A stretch of 57,415 bases of DNA from Aureispira sp. CCB-QB1 (GTDB taxonomy: Bacteria > Bacteroidota > Bacteroidia > Chitinophagales > Saprospiraceae): contig NZ_JHBV01000010.1 in assembly GCF_000724545.1 (NCBI RefSeq), positions 1 to 57,415 of the forward strand. The letters are read 5' to 3'. Positions 18,687-29,800 of this stretch are shown in pieces. The notes beneath the pieces were generated by a model. That model did not search any database and was not told the DNA's origin. It saw only the letters and a list, made by a program, of their open reading frames with translations. A program made the translations under genes and the position numbers. The stretch's first letter is position 1; each line of letters starts with the position of its first letter.

Positions 18687-19397
18687 ATGAAAATAATAAG
18701 CTCAATGTTTTGGTGGGGCGTTTGTTTTCTTTTGCTAGGCAATCATACTACTCAAGCACAAGAAAATTTGCTAGAATTGACTCGAAAAGTAACGCAAACA
18801 ACCAGCATAACCAATACGAACAATAATGTCCATTTGAAGTATGTTCAAACTTCTACGACAAGAGACCGAATGGATATCCCTCAAACGACAGAGGTTGAAA
18901 TAAAAAAAAGTGGTAATAAGCAAGTGATGTTGTCAGAACCAATGGAGGTTTATATGGACGACAAAGAAGCTTATGTTGTTTATAAAGAGGCAAAGAAAAT
19001 CTTTAAGATGAAAGATATTCAAGCTGTAAAAGAACAAATGAGTAGTGCCGATATGTCTAAAGCGATGGAGATGCTTTGGGAAACGGCAAAAATTACAGAA
19101 ATAACGCCCCAACATTATAAGAATTCAAGGATTCTTAAAGTAATTCCGTCTTCGAAAATGCAAGAAGTGAGTAAGGTGGCACGTGTTGATATTATTTTTG
19201 AACGAAGTTCTCAACAACTACAAAAAGTAGTTCTATTTATGGAAGAGAAATCTTATCTCAAAAAAATTGAATTCAAATATTTAATTATAGATCAACACGA
19301 ACCTGTACAGATTTTTAATTCTGCAAAATCAAAAATCTATGATGCCAGTCAAAAACTATTAAAAAAATACCAAGGTTATACCATCCAAGAAGTCTAA
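18687..19397 (+). CDS. Small exported protein, possibly LolA-like
   Basis: 236 residues from the ATG at 18687; the upstream extension of the frame runs into the hairpin and is not used. A Sec signal peptide ends TTQAQ. The mature protein alternates beta strands (HLKYVQTSTTRDRMDIPQTT; VYMDDKEAYVVYKEAKKIF) with helices, and the C-terminal strands (RVDIIFERSSQQLQKVVLFM) resemble the half-barrel of LolA-type lipid or lipoprotein carriers. This is a weak pattern match. It lies between two giant RHS-associated genes and could be a periplasmic carrier for them. Confidence 0.72.
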   Translation: MKIISSMFWWGVCFLLLGNHTTQAQENLLELTRKVTQTTSITNTNNNVHLKYVQTSTTRDRMDIPQTTEVEIKKSGNKQVMLSEPMEVYMDDKEAYVVYKEAKKIFKMKDIQAVKEQMSSADMSKAMEMLWETAKITEITPQHYKNSRILKVIPSSKMQEVSKVARVDIIFERSSQQLQKVVLFMEEKSYLKKIEFKYLIIDQHEPVQIFNSAKSKIYDASQKLLKKYQGYTIQEV

Positions 19398-19415
19398 TTA
19401 AAACTAAAATCTATT

Positions 19416-22400
19416 ATGAAATATATTTCATTGCCCATTGTATTAGTATTGCTGTTTTTTAGTAATGCTCAGGGACAAGTACACCAAAGTTGCAGCTCTT
19501 TTGCTTGGGGAGATGTAATTAGTTCTCAACAAAATTTGCCAATTAATATCCCTTCTACGATCCATGATAAAGTAAACTATCTGGTTGGAGAGACAGAAGT
19601 ACAGTTTAAAATTTCCATAGAAAGCAATGGTGTTTATCCCTACGGACGGGGAGATAATTTTTTGCTAGAATTTACCTTGTCGGGGGATATTGTGGATAAT
19701 AGTAACCATTCTGTATTGGGGAGTGCTATTAACCAATCCATTACCTTGAGCCCAACAGAGCCAGAAGCGATTTTTGTTTCACGAATAGGAGCACCGAATC
19801 GAATCAATTTTAATGGTTCAAAAAATCCTTACAATCTAAGTACCAATCAATTGTTTGACATAACGAATTTATTGGTGACGGTAACCAACAGCCAAGGAAT
19901 GACCATTCCACACGCTATCTTAAAATTTGAAGTGTGTTATAACATGGACTTAAAAAGTTCTGTTGGAACAGGGGTCAATACATCAATGGTTTACTCAACA
20001 GTCAACCTAAATAGCATTCCCACCTTAGTACCTAGTAGTGGTTATTATAAATTTGAATGGAATAGTAACCATGTTTACTATCCTAATTATGAGTTTCAAT
20101 TGTTAAAACTAGAAAATACAATTCTAGATCGACCAGCCAATAACCAAGAGTTGCAAACAGAAGTAGATTGGAATCAGGCATTGTCTTTTGTAATTCCAGA
20201 AGAAAAGCTAGCTCAAACCAATGGCATTTATAGTTTGCATTTTAAGCCTTCTGAGGGGACGGGGTATTACCTTTGGAGAATCAAACCAATTGGAAATTAT
20301 TATGACGGAGGCGTTGCCAATAACCAAAACTGGGGAAGTTGGAACACGCCTTTGTATACGGCTGCTTATCTTGCAGGAACCAATACAATTTCCTTGTCAA
20401 GTGCTAGTCTTGTCTATAACGATTGCTTTTTCTACACAGATGTAGATGAAGACAATAATTACATATACAGCAGAACTTTTACCGAAGATGGGCAAGTGTA
20501 TGAAAGCATGACTTATGCCGATAAATTATTGCGTCCAAGACAAACACAGAGCTATTTACCAGCCGAAGATAAAACGTTAATTGGGCAATCTTTATACGAT
20601 CATTTGGGGCGTTCTTCTATTTCTGTTATTCCTGTCCCAGTAGATGGAAAGATGAATGGCTATAAAGAAAATTTTGTTCAAAATCAAGGCGGTGATTTAT
20701 ACGTACAAGAAGATTATGCTAGGGATAATAAAGTCTATGACCCTTCAAAAATTAGTACCAATGGTGCTTATTCTTATTATTCTCCCAATAACCCAGACAT
20801 CACAATTCCCGATGCAGAAGGTTATCCTTTTACAAGAACATTGTATAGTAACGATGGTTTAAACAGAGTAATCGAGCAATCTGGAATTGGTCAAAAACAT
20901 ATGGTTGGACCTATTTCAAGTGGGAGAGGACGCACAACAAAAACAAACATTCAAGTTAGTGTGGACGATGCTGAGTTGGTTTCTATTTTTGGAATAGAAG
21001 CTCCTAATGCCAATCACGTAACTAAGCAGATTGTTATTGATCCGAATGGAACCACTTCTGTTACCTACCTTTCAAAAACAGGGAAAGTCTTAGCAACTGC
21101 ATTAGCAGCAGCTTATGACCCAGAAGGAACTTATCCACTGACGGAGTTAGACAACTCAACAAGCAATGATTTAGTCATTACCGAATCTTTGGATCTTGGT
21201 TCTTATCAAGGCGGTCGTTTTATTTCAAATAAAGAAATTGAACTGGTTCAATCGGTAGGAAATTTACAATTTGAATACCAATCGCCAGGTTGTGGTGTTG
21301 GTGGTCAATTTCCACCTTGTTTGAGTGGTCAAAATTGCAGCTACGAAGTTAAGATTAAAGTCGTTAAATTTTTGATTGACCCCAACGATCCTTTGTTTGA
21401 TATGTTGAATCAAAATGTTACGCAAGAAGTCGTCTATAGCAATGAAACAACACCATTGATTGTACCTACTTGTACCACACAAACAGTTACTACAGGAGTT
21501 GCCTTAGAAAGAGGAACGTATATGATTATCAAAGAGGTAAAACCTCTGGGGACAAGCATCCAAGATGCGATTAATACTTATCAAGTACAGGTTGAAAATG
21601 AGATTATTACTTATATGAACTTGATAGGACTGCTTTTAGATCAAGTTAGCTCAGAATCTGACTGGGTTTATGTGCAACAAGCAGTAGATGAGGTAAACAA
21701 CTACATGACTCACCAAAATACAACAACATTGGCAACAAATCTAGATGCCATTAGTTTGTTTTCGGGGGTATTGACAGGTTTTGCTTTTAGCGATCTTACC
21801 TTTTATTCTGTCAAAAGCCTTAGTTATGACGATGGTCAAACCTCAACGGCTGGCGCTTTTGAAGTCGATAAAATTACCTTGAAGCTGGAGGATTGTTATG
21901 GTAATGAAACAACCATCGCTTCAGAGGTGGAAGCCAAAAAAGAAAAATTTAGAATTACACGTTCGGATTATACTTATAATGGAATTGGATATGATTATCC
22001 GCCATTTTTAGAATATTTCTTGGAAGAAATTGGACTTGAAATTTACAACGATGCGAGTCAACCCAATAGTATTTTTGCCGATTTCTTTGATGGGTATAAA
22101 TACTGGAACGGTAGTCAGTGGACACAAATAGACGAAAATTTTGTGTTCGCTTATATCAATGCCTCTTCTACAAATGATTACAAAGTGCTGAATGCAAACC
22201 AATTTAATCGCATGGTTTGGCATATGTTTAATGATAAATATTATGGTGGACAAGTTCGCTATGTCGGCAGTGCTGATCCTGATAATATATCTGGTAGCGA
22301 TGAGTATCAATATTATGATGCCTCTAGCAATACTTGGTTGCAATATGTCAATTCAAGTTTAGTGGATTATCAATATGATGTGGAAGAATTAAAATCTTGT

Positions 22401-23792
22401 TGGGAAAATGTATTTGGAGTGATGAAAAAGATGTTAGATCCAGATGTCCAGAATGCGATTAACAATGGCATATCCAGCCATTCAACAGATCCAGATGGTT
22501 CCATCAACAATAGCAATGCTGGAGCAGGTTCTTATCAAGATGAGATGAATAAGCGCATACCATGGATTATCAAATTTTTCTTTGGCGATAGTTTAGAAGA
22601 TCAAATGACAAACGATCAAAATAATGGAGGGGTGCAACCTGTTTTTAGCAGTATTCCTTTAAGTGCCAAACACTTGCCGAAGCAGTTTTTAGAATGCACA
22701 GGTTACAAATATGCTAGGATTATAGACCCTGCTTTTGGAGGGACATCAGATTACTCCAATTATGTGAGTACTCTCCCTGCCAATCGCCAACATGGAACGG
22801 TCGCAAATATTAGTTTTAATACTTACGATATGCCTTTGAGTGGTACGCCATCTATTTCTTCTGGTGGTTATTTAGGAATTCCTGGTTATGCGGATGAGAT
22901 GGCAGAGTATTATGGAACGAATGAAAGAGTTGCGCATAATTTGACTTACGATCAACATAGTTTCCCTGCATTTCCATTTACACAAAATCTAGTCTTTGCC
23001 TTTAAATATTATGAGTATTGGGGAAGAACATTTAGTCAACCACATCCATGGAATGGTCAAACAGATAAAGCAGGAAATACTTTGACAGTATCGGGCAATT
23101 TGAACAAACCGTTGAGTTGCCTAATGTGTGAAGAGAGCTACAGTTATTATGAAACAACAACTAGTGCGTGCAACCAATCGTCTTTTGGCCACGATGAATG
23201 GCCTTGGCAACGCAGGAACTTATTCCTACAATGTGCCAAGACCCTAAACAATTCAGGTGATTTGCCCCAAGACGATGATGTTGTAGCGAATGGATCTACT
23301 TTAGAAGTTAATAAAAACTGTTCTGAACTTCCTGATTTAGTTCCAATGATAACTGCCTGTGAGAATGATTGTGAATCGAGAAGGGCAGAGTTTCGACAAA
23401 AAGTTATTCAAACCTTTGAAAATGCTTGCTATGCAGTAGGGCAATGTTCGGCTCAAAACCCGAATTACATTACCATTGCTGAAATTGATGCTTATGTAGA
23501 CGAGATTATTGCTGAATGTCAATCTCATTGTGGAATCACAGAAACACATACCCCAATCCAGTGTTTTGATGCCGCTGGAGTGAGTATCCACTATTGCCAC
23601 GTTGATGTTGGGACAGAATGTGAACTGGTTAATAGGGATATTGCAACCAATTGGCAATTGGAGCTATTTGTCTCTCCTGCGCCAGGATGTCCTAATACGG
23701 TTCCAAGTGTTAGTCCATCGATGACACCTTGTCCTAATCCTTCTGTGAACGAAACGGAGGTGATTCAAGTAAGTATTCCAAGTAACCCATAA
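19416..23792 (+). CDS. Large exported RHS-associated protein (1458 residues)
   Basis: A Sec signal peptide ends NAQGQ. The N-terminal 330 residues are beta-sandwich-like (fibronectin/Ig style, with WNSNHVYYPNYEFQLLKLEN). About residues 350-480 hold an RHS-type block (MTYADKLLRPRQTQSYLPAE; GQSLYDHLGRSSISVIPVPV). The C-terminal 250 residues are rich in Cys (CLMCEESY, CENDCESRR, CYAVGQCSAQ, CQSHCG), suggesting disulfides and so a periplasmic or extracellular place. There is no sorting domain, toxin part or Hint. The gene sits 18 bases after the previous gene and 23 before the RHS toxin gene. I infer a middle piece of a split RHS shell. Homologues in this position are known from Bacteroidota genomes, without an assigned role. 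Confidence 0.8.
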   Translation: MKYISLPIVLVLLFFSNAQGQVHQSCSSFAWGDVISSQQNLPINIPSTIHDKVNYLVGETEVQFKISIESNGVYPYGRGDNFLLEFTLSGDIVDNSNHSVLGSAINQSITLSPTEPEAIFVSRIGAPNRINFNGSKNPYNLSTNQLFDITNLLVTVTNSQGMTIPHAILKFEVCYNMDLKSSVGTGVNTSMVYSTVNLNSIPTLVPSSGYYKFEWNSNHVYYPNYEFQLLKLENTILDRPANNQELQTEVDWNQALSFVIPEEKLAQTNGIYSLHFKPSEGTGYYLWRIKPIGNYYDGGVANNQNWGSWNTPLYTAAYLAGTNTISLSSASLVYNDCFFYTDVDEDNNYIYSRTFTEDGQVYESMTYADKLLRPRQTQSYLPAEDKTLIGQSLYDHLGRSSISVIPVPVDGKMNGYKENFVQNQGGDLYVQEDYARDNKVYDPSKISTNGAYSYYSPNNPDITIPDAEGYPFTRTLYSNDGLNRVIEQSGIGQKHMVGPISSGRGRTTKTNIQVSVDDAELVSIFGIEAPNANHVTKQIVIDPNGTTSVTYLSKTGKVLATALAAAYDPEGTYPLTELDNSTSNDLVITESLDLGSYQGGRFISNKEIELVQSVGNLQFEYQSPGCGVGGQFPPCLSGQNCSYEVKIKVVKFLIDPNDPLFDMLNQNVTQEVVYSNETTPLIVPTCTTQTVTTGVALERGTYMIIKEVKPLGTSIQDAINTYQVQVENEIITYMNLIGLLLDQVSSESDWVYVQQAVDEVNNYMTHQNTTTLATNLDAISLFSGVLTGFAFSDLTFYSVKSLSYDDGQTSTAGAFEVDKITLKLEDCYGNETTIASEVEAKKEKFRITRSDYTYNGIGYDYPPFLEYFLEEIGLEIYNDASQPNSIFADFFDGYKYWNGSQWTQIDENFVFAYINASSTNDYKVLNANQFNRMVWHMFNDKYYGGQVRYVGSADPDNISGSDEYQYYDASSNTWLQYVNSSLVDYQYDVEELKSCWENVFGVMKKMLDPDVQNAINNGISSHSTDPDGSINNSNAGAGSYQDEMNKRIPWIIKFFFGDSLEDQMTNDQNNGGVQPVFSSIPLSAKHLPKQFLECTGYKYARIIDPAFGGTSDYSNYVSTLPANRQHGTVANISFNTYDMPLSGTPSISSGGYLGIPGYADEMAEYYGTNERVAHNLTYDQHSFPAFPFTQNLVFAFKYYEYWGRTFSQPHPWNGQTDKAGNTLTVSGNLNKPLSCLMCEESYSYYETTTSACNQSSFGHDEWPWQRRNLFLQCAKTLNNSGDLPQDDDVVANGSTLEVNKNCSELPDLVPMITACENDCESRRAEFRQKVIQTFENACYAVGQCSAQNPNYITIAEIDAYVDEIIAECQSHCGITETHTPIQCFDAAGVSIHYCHVDVGTECELVNRDIATNWQLELFVSPAPGCPNTVPSVSPSMTPCPNPSVNETEVIQVSIPSNP

Positions 23793-23815
23793 ATAAAACT
23801 CTAAAACAATATAAC

Positions 23816-26800
23816 ATGAAAACATTTTTGTTTTTTGCTTATTTTTTTTGCTTCAGTACTTTATTGTTTGGGGCACCTGAGCCAACTTTAGATATTACGC
23901 ATATATGTAATGGAGGTGGAGCAACGATTAATTATTCCTATGAAGGAGAAGATTATTATTTTGGTTGGCATTTTGAAGATGGAGAACCTTTCTTAACCGA
24001 GCCAGGTGCAGGAACAATAGAAGATGCGCCTAAGGGGCGACATACGGTAACACTTTATGTTCGAGGAAGAGGTGGTTACCAGAGTTATTCTTACATTATT
24101 GATGTCTATGATATCACGCCCACATTTAATTGGGTAGAAGGAAATGCTTGCAATGGAGTAAGTGGAGACGCTACAGCAAAGATTACACTTCACAATTATC
24201 ATTCTAGCATTAATTATACGGCCTATCTAAAAAATCCAGGTGGACAAGTATTGCTAGCTGCTAATATGACTTCTAGTTCGCATACTTTTACTAATCTACC
24301 AACAGGTAACTATCTAGTAGAGGTTCAATCTGATGATGGAGCTTGTAGCCACATAAAAAGTATTGCTATTTATGATGAATACCTTACTGCTACGGTTAGT
24401 GCTGATGTCGGAACTTGCCACACTTTGGGAGGAAGCATTACAATTGATTTACCTGATTTTCAAGCAGGAGAAACGTACGATATAAGTGTTGAAAATATTG
24501 ATAATTTTCAAGTAATTAATTACCAACAAACAACAGGTAACTACACTTTAGCGAATGTAGCACCTGGGAATTATCAAATAACTATTCGTAAAGGCAGTTG
24601 TGAAAAAGTACTTACTGTTACAGTAGAAGGAGCTGGTGTGCAAGCCGTTACTAGTCTTTATTTAGATGGAGGCTGTTATTGGAAATTCAATGCCGTTATG
24701 TTAGGTGGCGCTGTTGCAACCAATTATACTTGGAATTTAGTAGATGCTTCAGGCAATCCAGTAACTACTGGAATTAGTTACCCTACGGTTGAAGGAGATG
24801 AAATATATATCCCCACCTCTCATAATTCTGTTGCTGGTACACTCACTGTAACAACAGCAGATGGTTGTACTTATACCGTCAATCTAGAATATCCAAGTAC
24901 GAATATGTTTTTGACTAGTGGGACACCTAGTCATACTGTAACGGATAATACTTGTGGTGTTTCGGTTGGCTCTATATTAGTAGATTGGTCAATGTTGTCT
25001 CCTAATCCTACAATGGCAGTACATGAGGTAAAGCTATATAATGGACCTACTTATCAGACTAGTTTGTACCCTAATGGTGCTAGTGACGTTACATTTACCA
25101 ATCTTAATGCAGGGACATACACAGTAGAATTACATGCTGGAGGAAATTGCAATAGTGAAGGAATTGTTGAGATTAGTAATATTATTGTAGCGGAAAAAGA
25201 ACGAACACTTAAAACCTCTAACAAGGTAATTTGTGATAATGGTTCCGTGGCAGAATTGTCGGTTGTGACTTCTCTTGCAGCTAATATATCTTGGGGGCCA
25301 ACAGGAGGTAATCCTATTCCGAATGCTACAGGGGGAACCTACACCGTTCCTTCTCCTCTTATTAGTTCTTTTTATACGGTAACAGTTACAGAGAACGGTT
25401 GTACCTCAACAAAAGATTTTGAAATTGCGACAATGAACTTTCCTGGGCCAGAGGTGATTAAACCTATTCGTTGTGGAAGCCCAGGCACTTATCAACTGTG
25501 GCTGCCTGGTATAACATCTTCTAATCCAGCCAGCCCTTTTGCCCCTTATACTGTAACTATTGATGGAGAAACTACACCTGCTTTTGGGCATGGACAAGCT
25601 TCTCAACCTATTGCAATTGAAACATCAGGATATTATCCAGTTACAATTACTTCTGTTAATACAGGTTGTCAAATGACTATTAATACCTATATAGGAACGG
25701 CAGGATTGGATGTAGACTTTACAGAGGTAAATCCAAGTAACTGTGTTACTAATAATGGTAGTCTATCTGCTTCGACCAACTCGGGAGTAGGACCCTATAC
25801 TTATACATGGAGTACAGGAGCACAGACACAAACTATTACAGGCTTGTCTCTTGGCGCCACCTATACGATTACAATTACAGATGCTGCTAATTGTACAGGC
25901 ACAGGAAGCTTCACTTTTAACACAGCAGGAGCTTATGGTACATTGATAGTAGGAGAGCCCAATGGACCAGGGTCTATTTGGAATAATGGACCTGCCTGTT
26001 CAGATAATGCGACCTTATTGGCTAGTTTTGATGGTGCTAGTCCACCAGGACCCTTAACCTATACTTGGTCGTTATCAAATGCAGGAAACGCAGCATTGGC
26101 AACAGGCTTTGGAACAGGAACACATAGTGTCACGGTAACGGATGCGAACGGTTGTACTTATACTGCAAGTAAGTATCTTAATGCAGGATGGCAATACCCT
26201 TCACCTCAAGAAGTGGAGCAGTATATTGATTGTGCCAATAACCGATTTGGTTTTTATTTTGATTACAATGCTTATTGGGGATGCTCCTCTGTTGATGTCG
26301 AAATATATGAGCACGATGCGTCTATAGACGGATCAGCAAGTGGGACAGATGCTTTTAAAACGTTAATTCATACTACAACGGTACAACAGAATGGTTCTCA
26401 CACAGTATGGGTACCTATGAACAATGCTTTGGATCCGAATACTAGGATTGAACTTCGTTTTGGTAGCTGCTGTAATCAATGGTATTGGCAACCGATACAT
26501 AATCTTGACTTTTCTTTGCCAGAACCGACCATTACGATTTTGCCAGCGAGTTGTACGAGCTCGGGAGATGTTCAGATTGATTTTCCTGCAACAAGTTATA
26601 CCGCTCCAAATCAAACGGTTTGGCATGATGGAGTGATTAGCAATCATAGAACAGATTTGCCTGCTGGAACGTATATGGTGAATATGCAGCATCAACAAGG
26701 TTGTAGCCAACAAGAACTAGTTCATATTCCTGGTGCTAGTGGAAATCCTCACTTAATCCAAGCAAATTCTTGTCAACAGAGTATTAGCTTAGCCGCCAAT

Positions 26801-29800
26801 AACATTACGGGAGGAACTGCAAACTACACTCTTAAAGTGAATGGAGTTCCTACGGCTGTTGGAACGACATTAACAGGCATAGGCAGTTATACGCTAGAAA
26901 TTACAGATGCCAATGGATGCGTGGGAACGGAACAGCTTACGATCTATGAGGAAACGTATAATGCAACGGCTCAAACAACGGCTCCTTCTTGTGAGTTGAC
27001 AGATGGAAAAATTAAGTTGCATGTTAATAATAATGTAAGTGGAATTGCTTCTTATGAGTGGACTGGTCCTGGAGCAAGCTCTTATACAGGGCATACGCTA
27101 AATGGTTTGGTTGCGGGGAACTATACGTATACCGTTACAGACAACAGAGGTTGTCAACTAAGCAACTCTGTGACCTTACCAACCAATACAACAATTTCTT
27201 TAGGATTGTTTGGGGGGTGTTTGCCACAAGTGACCAATATTACAGGAGGAACCGCTCCTTATCAGCTAGCTTTTGAGGCAGATTTAACACAAAATCCTAA
27301 TCCAACACAAACTTCATTTAATCTAATATTGGATGGAAATACAACCTATCCTTATGATTTGAATGCGTTAGATCAAGGTGCTTATAATGTGTATGTGACA
27401 GATAAGCATGGCTGTCAAGTTGGTCCTTATGCCTTGAATACCTTGCCAACACCTGCACCTACTCGGAATCTAAGTTTGTTGCACATGCGTTGGAAGCGAC
27501 AAGAGGTGACCGCCACCACTACCAACAATTACAAGGAAGCGGATATCATCAAAGATGATTTGGCGAAACAAAGTCAGAACTTTTTAGATAATTTAGATGC
27601 TTTGGATGGTTTGGCAGATCATTGCGAACGCCAAACAACCGATCAACTAGACGCTCAATTTGAGCAGAGTTTGCACCATTATACCTTATATTATTACAAT
27701 GTAAAAGATCAATTAGTCCGTACCGTACCACCTGCGGGTGTTGATTTTATCAACAACAATACAGGAACAGACTTGAATGACTTACTTGCTTTTAGACAAG
27801 GGACGGGACCTCAACCAAGTAAGTTGATTCCTGACCACCATCAGGTGACGCAGTACGACTACAACGCTTTGGGGCAAATGGTCAAAACCAATACGCCTGA
27901 TAAGGGAATTGGAACGTCTTTGTATACAGAAGATGGTTTGGTGCGTTTTGCACAAGATGCAAAACAGGCAGCGGCAGCCAGTCCTACTTATTCTTATACT
28001 CTGTACGATGATTTAAAAAGAGTGATTGAGGTTGGAGAAATGTCTTGTGCTACTCTATTGACGCAAGCAGATGTCGATGCGCTCAATTTGGATCAGCTAC
28101 CTGCTTCTAGTACAAAAGACGAGCATGTCAAGACTTTTTATAGTATTCCACACAAAATAGCAGGGACTCCTATTGCTTATTACGGTTTATTTAATAAACA
28201 ACAACGTTATTTGAGAAATAATGTCTCTTATACAGAAAGTCATCAGAATGGAGTTGTTGTAACGACTTCTTATAGTTATGATGTACACGGGAAAGTAGAA
28301 TGGATTCGTCAAGATATTCCTGGCTTAGGGGAAAATTACATTGCTTATGATTATGACCTATTGACTAAGACAGTAAAACAAGTTCGTTACAACGAATATT
28401 CAGAAGATCGTTTCTTTCACAAATATACTTACGATGAACAAAAACGGTTAAAAGAAACCTATACTTCTAGAGATGGAATTATTTGGGATAAAGATGCGAA
28501 TTACAATTACTATGCGCATGGTTTGCTGAAACGAACAGAATTAGGTGAGGACAAAATTCAAGGCTTAGATTATATTTACACCATTCATGGTTGGATAAAA
28601 TCGGTTAATAATCCATTGATGGATCAATATGGTCTAGATCCTTCTGATCCGAATACCAATGATGTTGGGAAAGATGGTTATGAGAATATCTTTATGAAAG
28701 ATGTTTTTGGTTTTACCTTAGGCTATTATGAAGGTGATTTTACGAGGGATGGTTTGGATAACTTGATCACGTATAGTTCTCAACAGTTGTATAATGGCAA
28801 TGTTTCTTCTTGGTCGAATGGAACAAATGTAGAAGCTTTAGCTCAATCATTACCTGGATTCCCTTCTCCGAATAGAGAAAGTATTACTCAACGTGATTTT
28901 ACATATGACGAGGTCAATAGAATTAAGACCAGTGACTTTTTAGTTTCTAATACGCCTTTGGGAGATGAGAATTTTCCAGCGATGTTTGTTGTTCCTAACA
29001 AATACAGTACAAGTTATTCTTACGATGGAAATGGAAATCTTCAAGAGCTAAGTCGTTATGGTGATAATAATTTAATTGATGCCTTAACGTATAATTATGG
29101 CGCAAATGATTTAAAAAATCGTTTGAATAGTGTTGAAGATGGACAAGGCAATCAAGGAGTAGGGGATTTAGAAGCTCTACAATCGTACTTATACGATGAG
29201 ATTGGTAATTTGACAAGAAGCACAACTCCTATTGCTGCTAGTGGAACGACTGAAATAATGAATGTTTATTGGCGTGTGGATGGAAAGGTAGACTATGTCA
29301 CAGTGGTCAATGGGGGGAATACTAGTCAACTCAACTTCCTATATGATGCTACTGGAAATCGGGTTGCCAAGGTATGGGATCCTAATATAGCCAATCCTAA
29401 TGATGAAATTACTACGTATCATGTTCGAGATGCTTCTGGAAATATCCTTGCAACCTATGATAAAACATACAATGGAACTGCCTTTGAAAAAAGCTTAAAA
29501 GAGAGAACGCTTTTTGGTAGTCAGCGTTTAGGGATCGATAAAAAAAGCATTACTTTTATAGGAACACAAGATATTGTTCGATCTGGTGTTTCTATTTTGG
29601 AAGGCTTACAGATTCGTACAGTAAGTGACAAGCTCTTTGAATTATCCGATCATTTAGGAAATGTTACTACTACAGTATCTGACTATAAATTAAAGACGGG
29701 AACAGGGTATGAAGCTAATTTGTTGAGTTATCAACAGTATTATCCTTTTGGTTGGACGATGCCTGAACGACAAGCGAATGTTGGTAATTACCGTTTTTCT

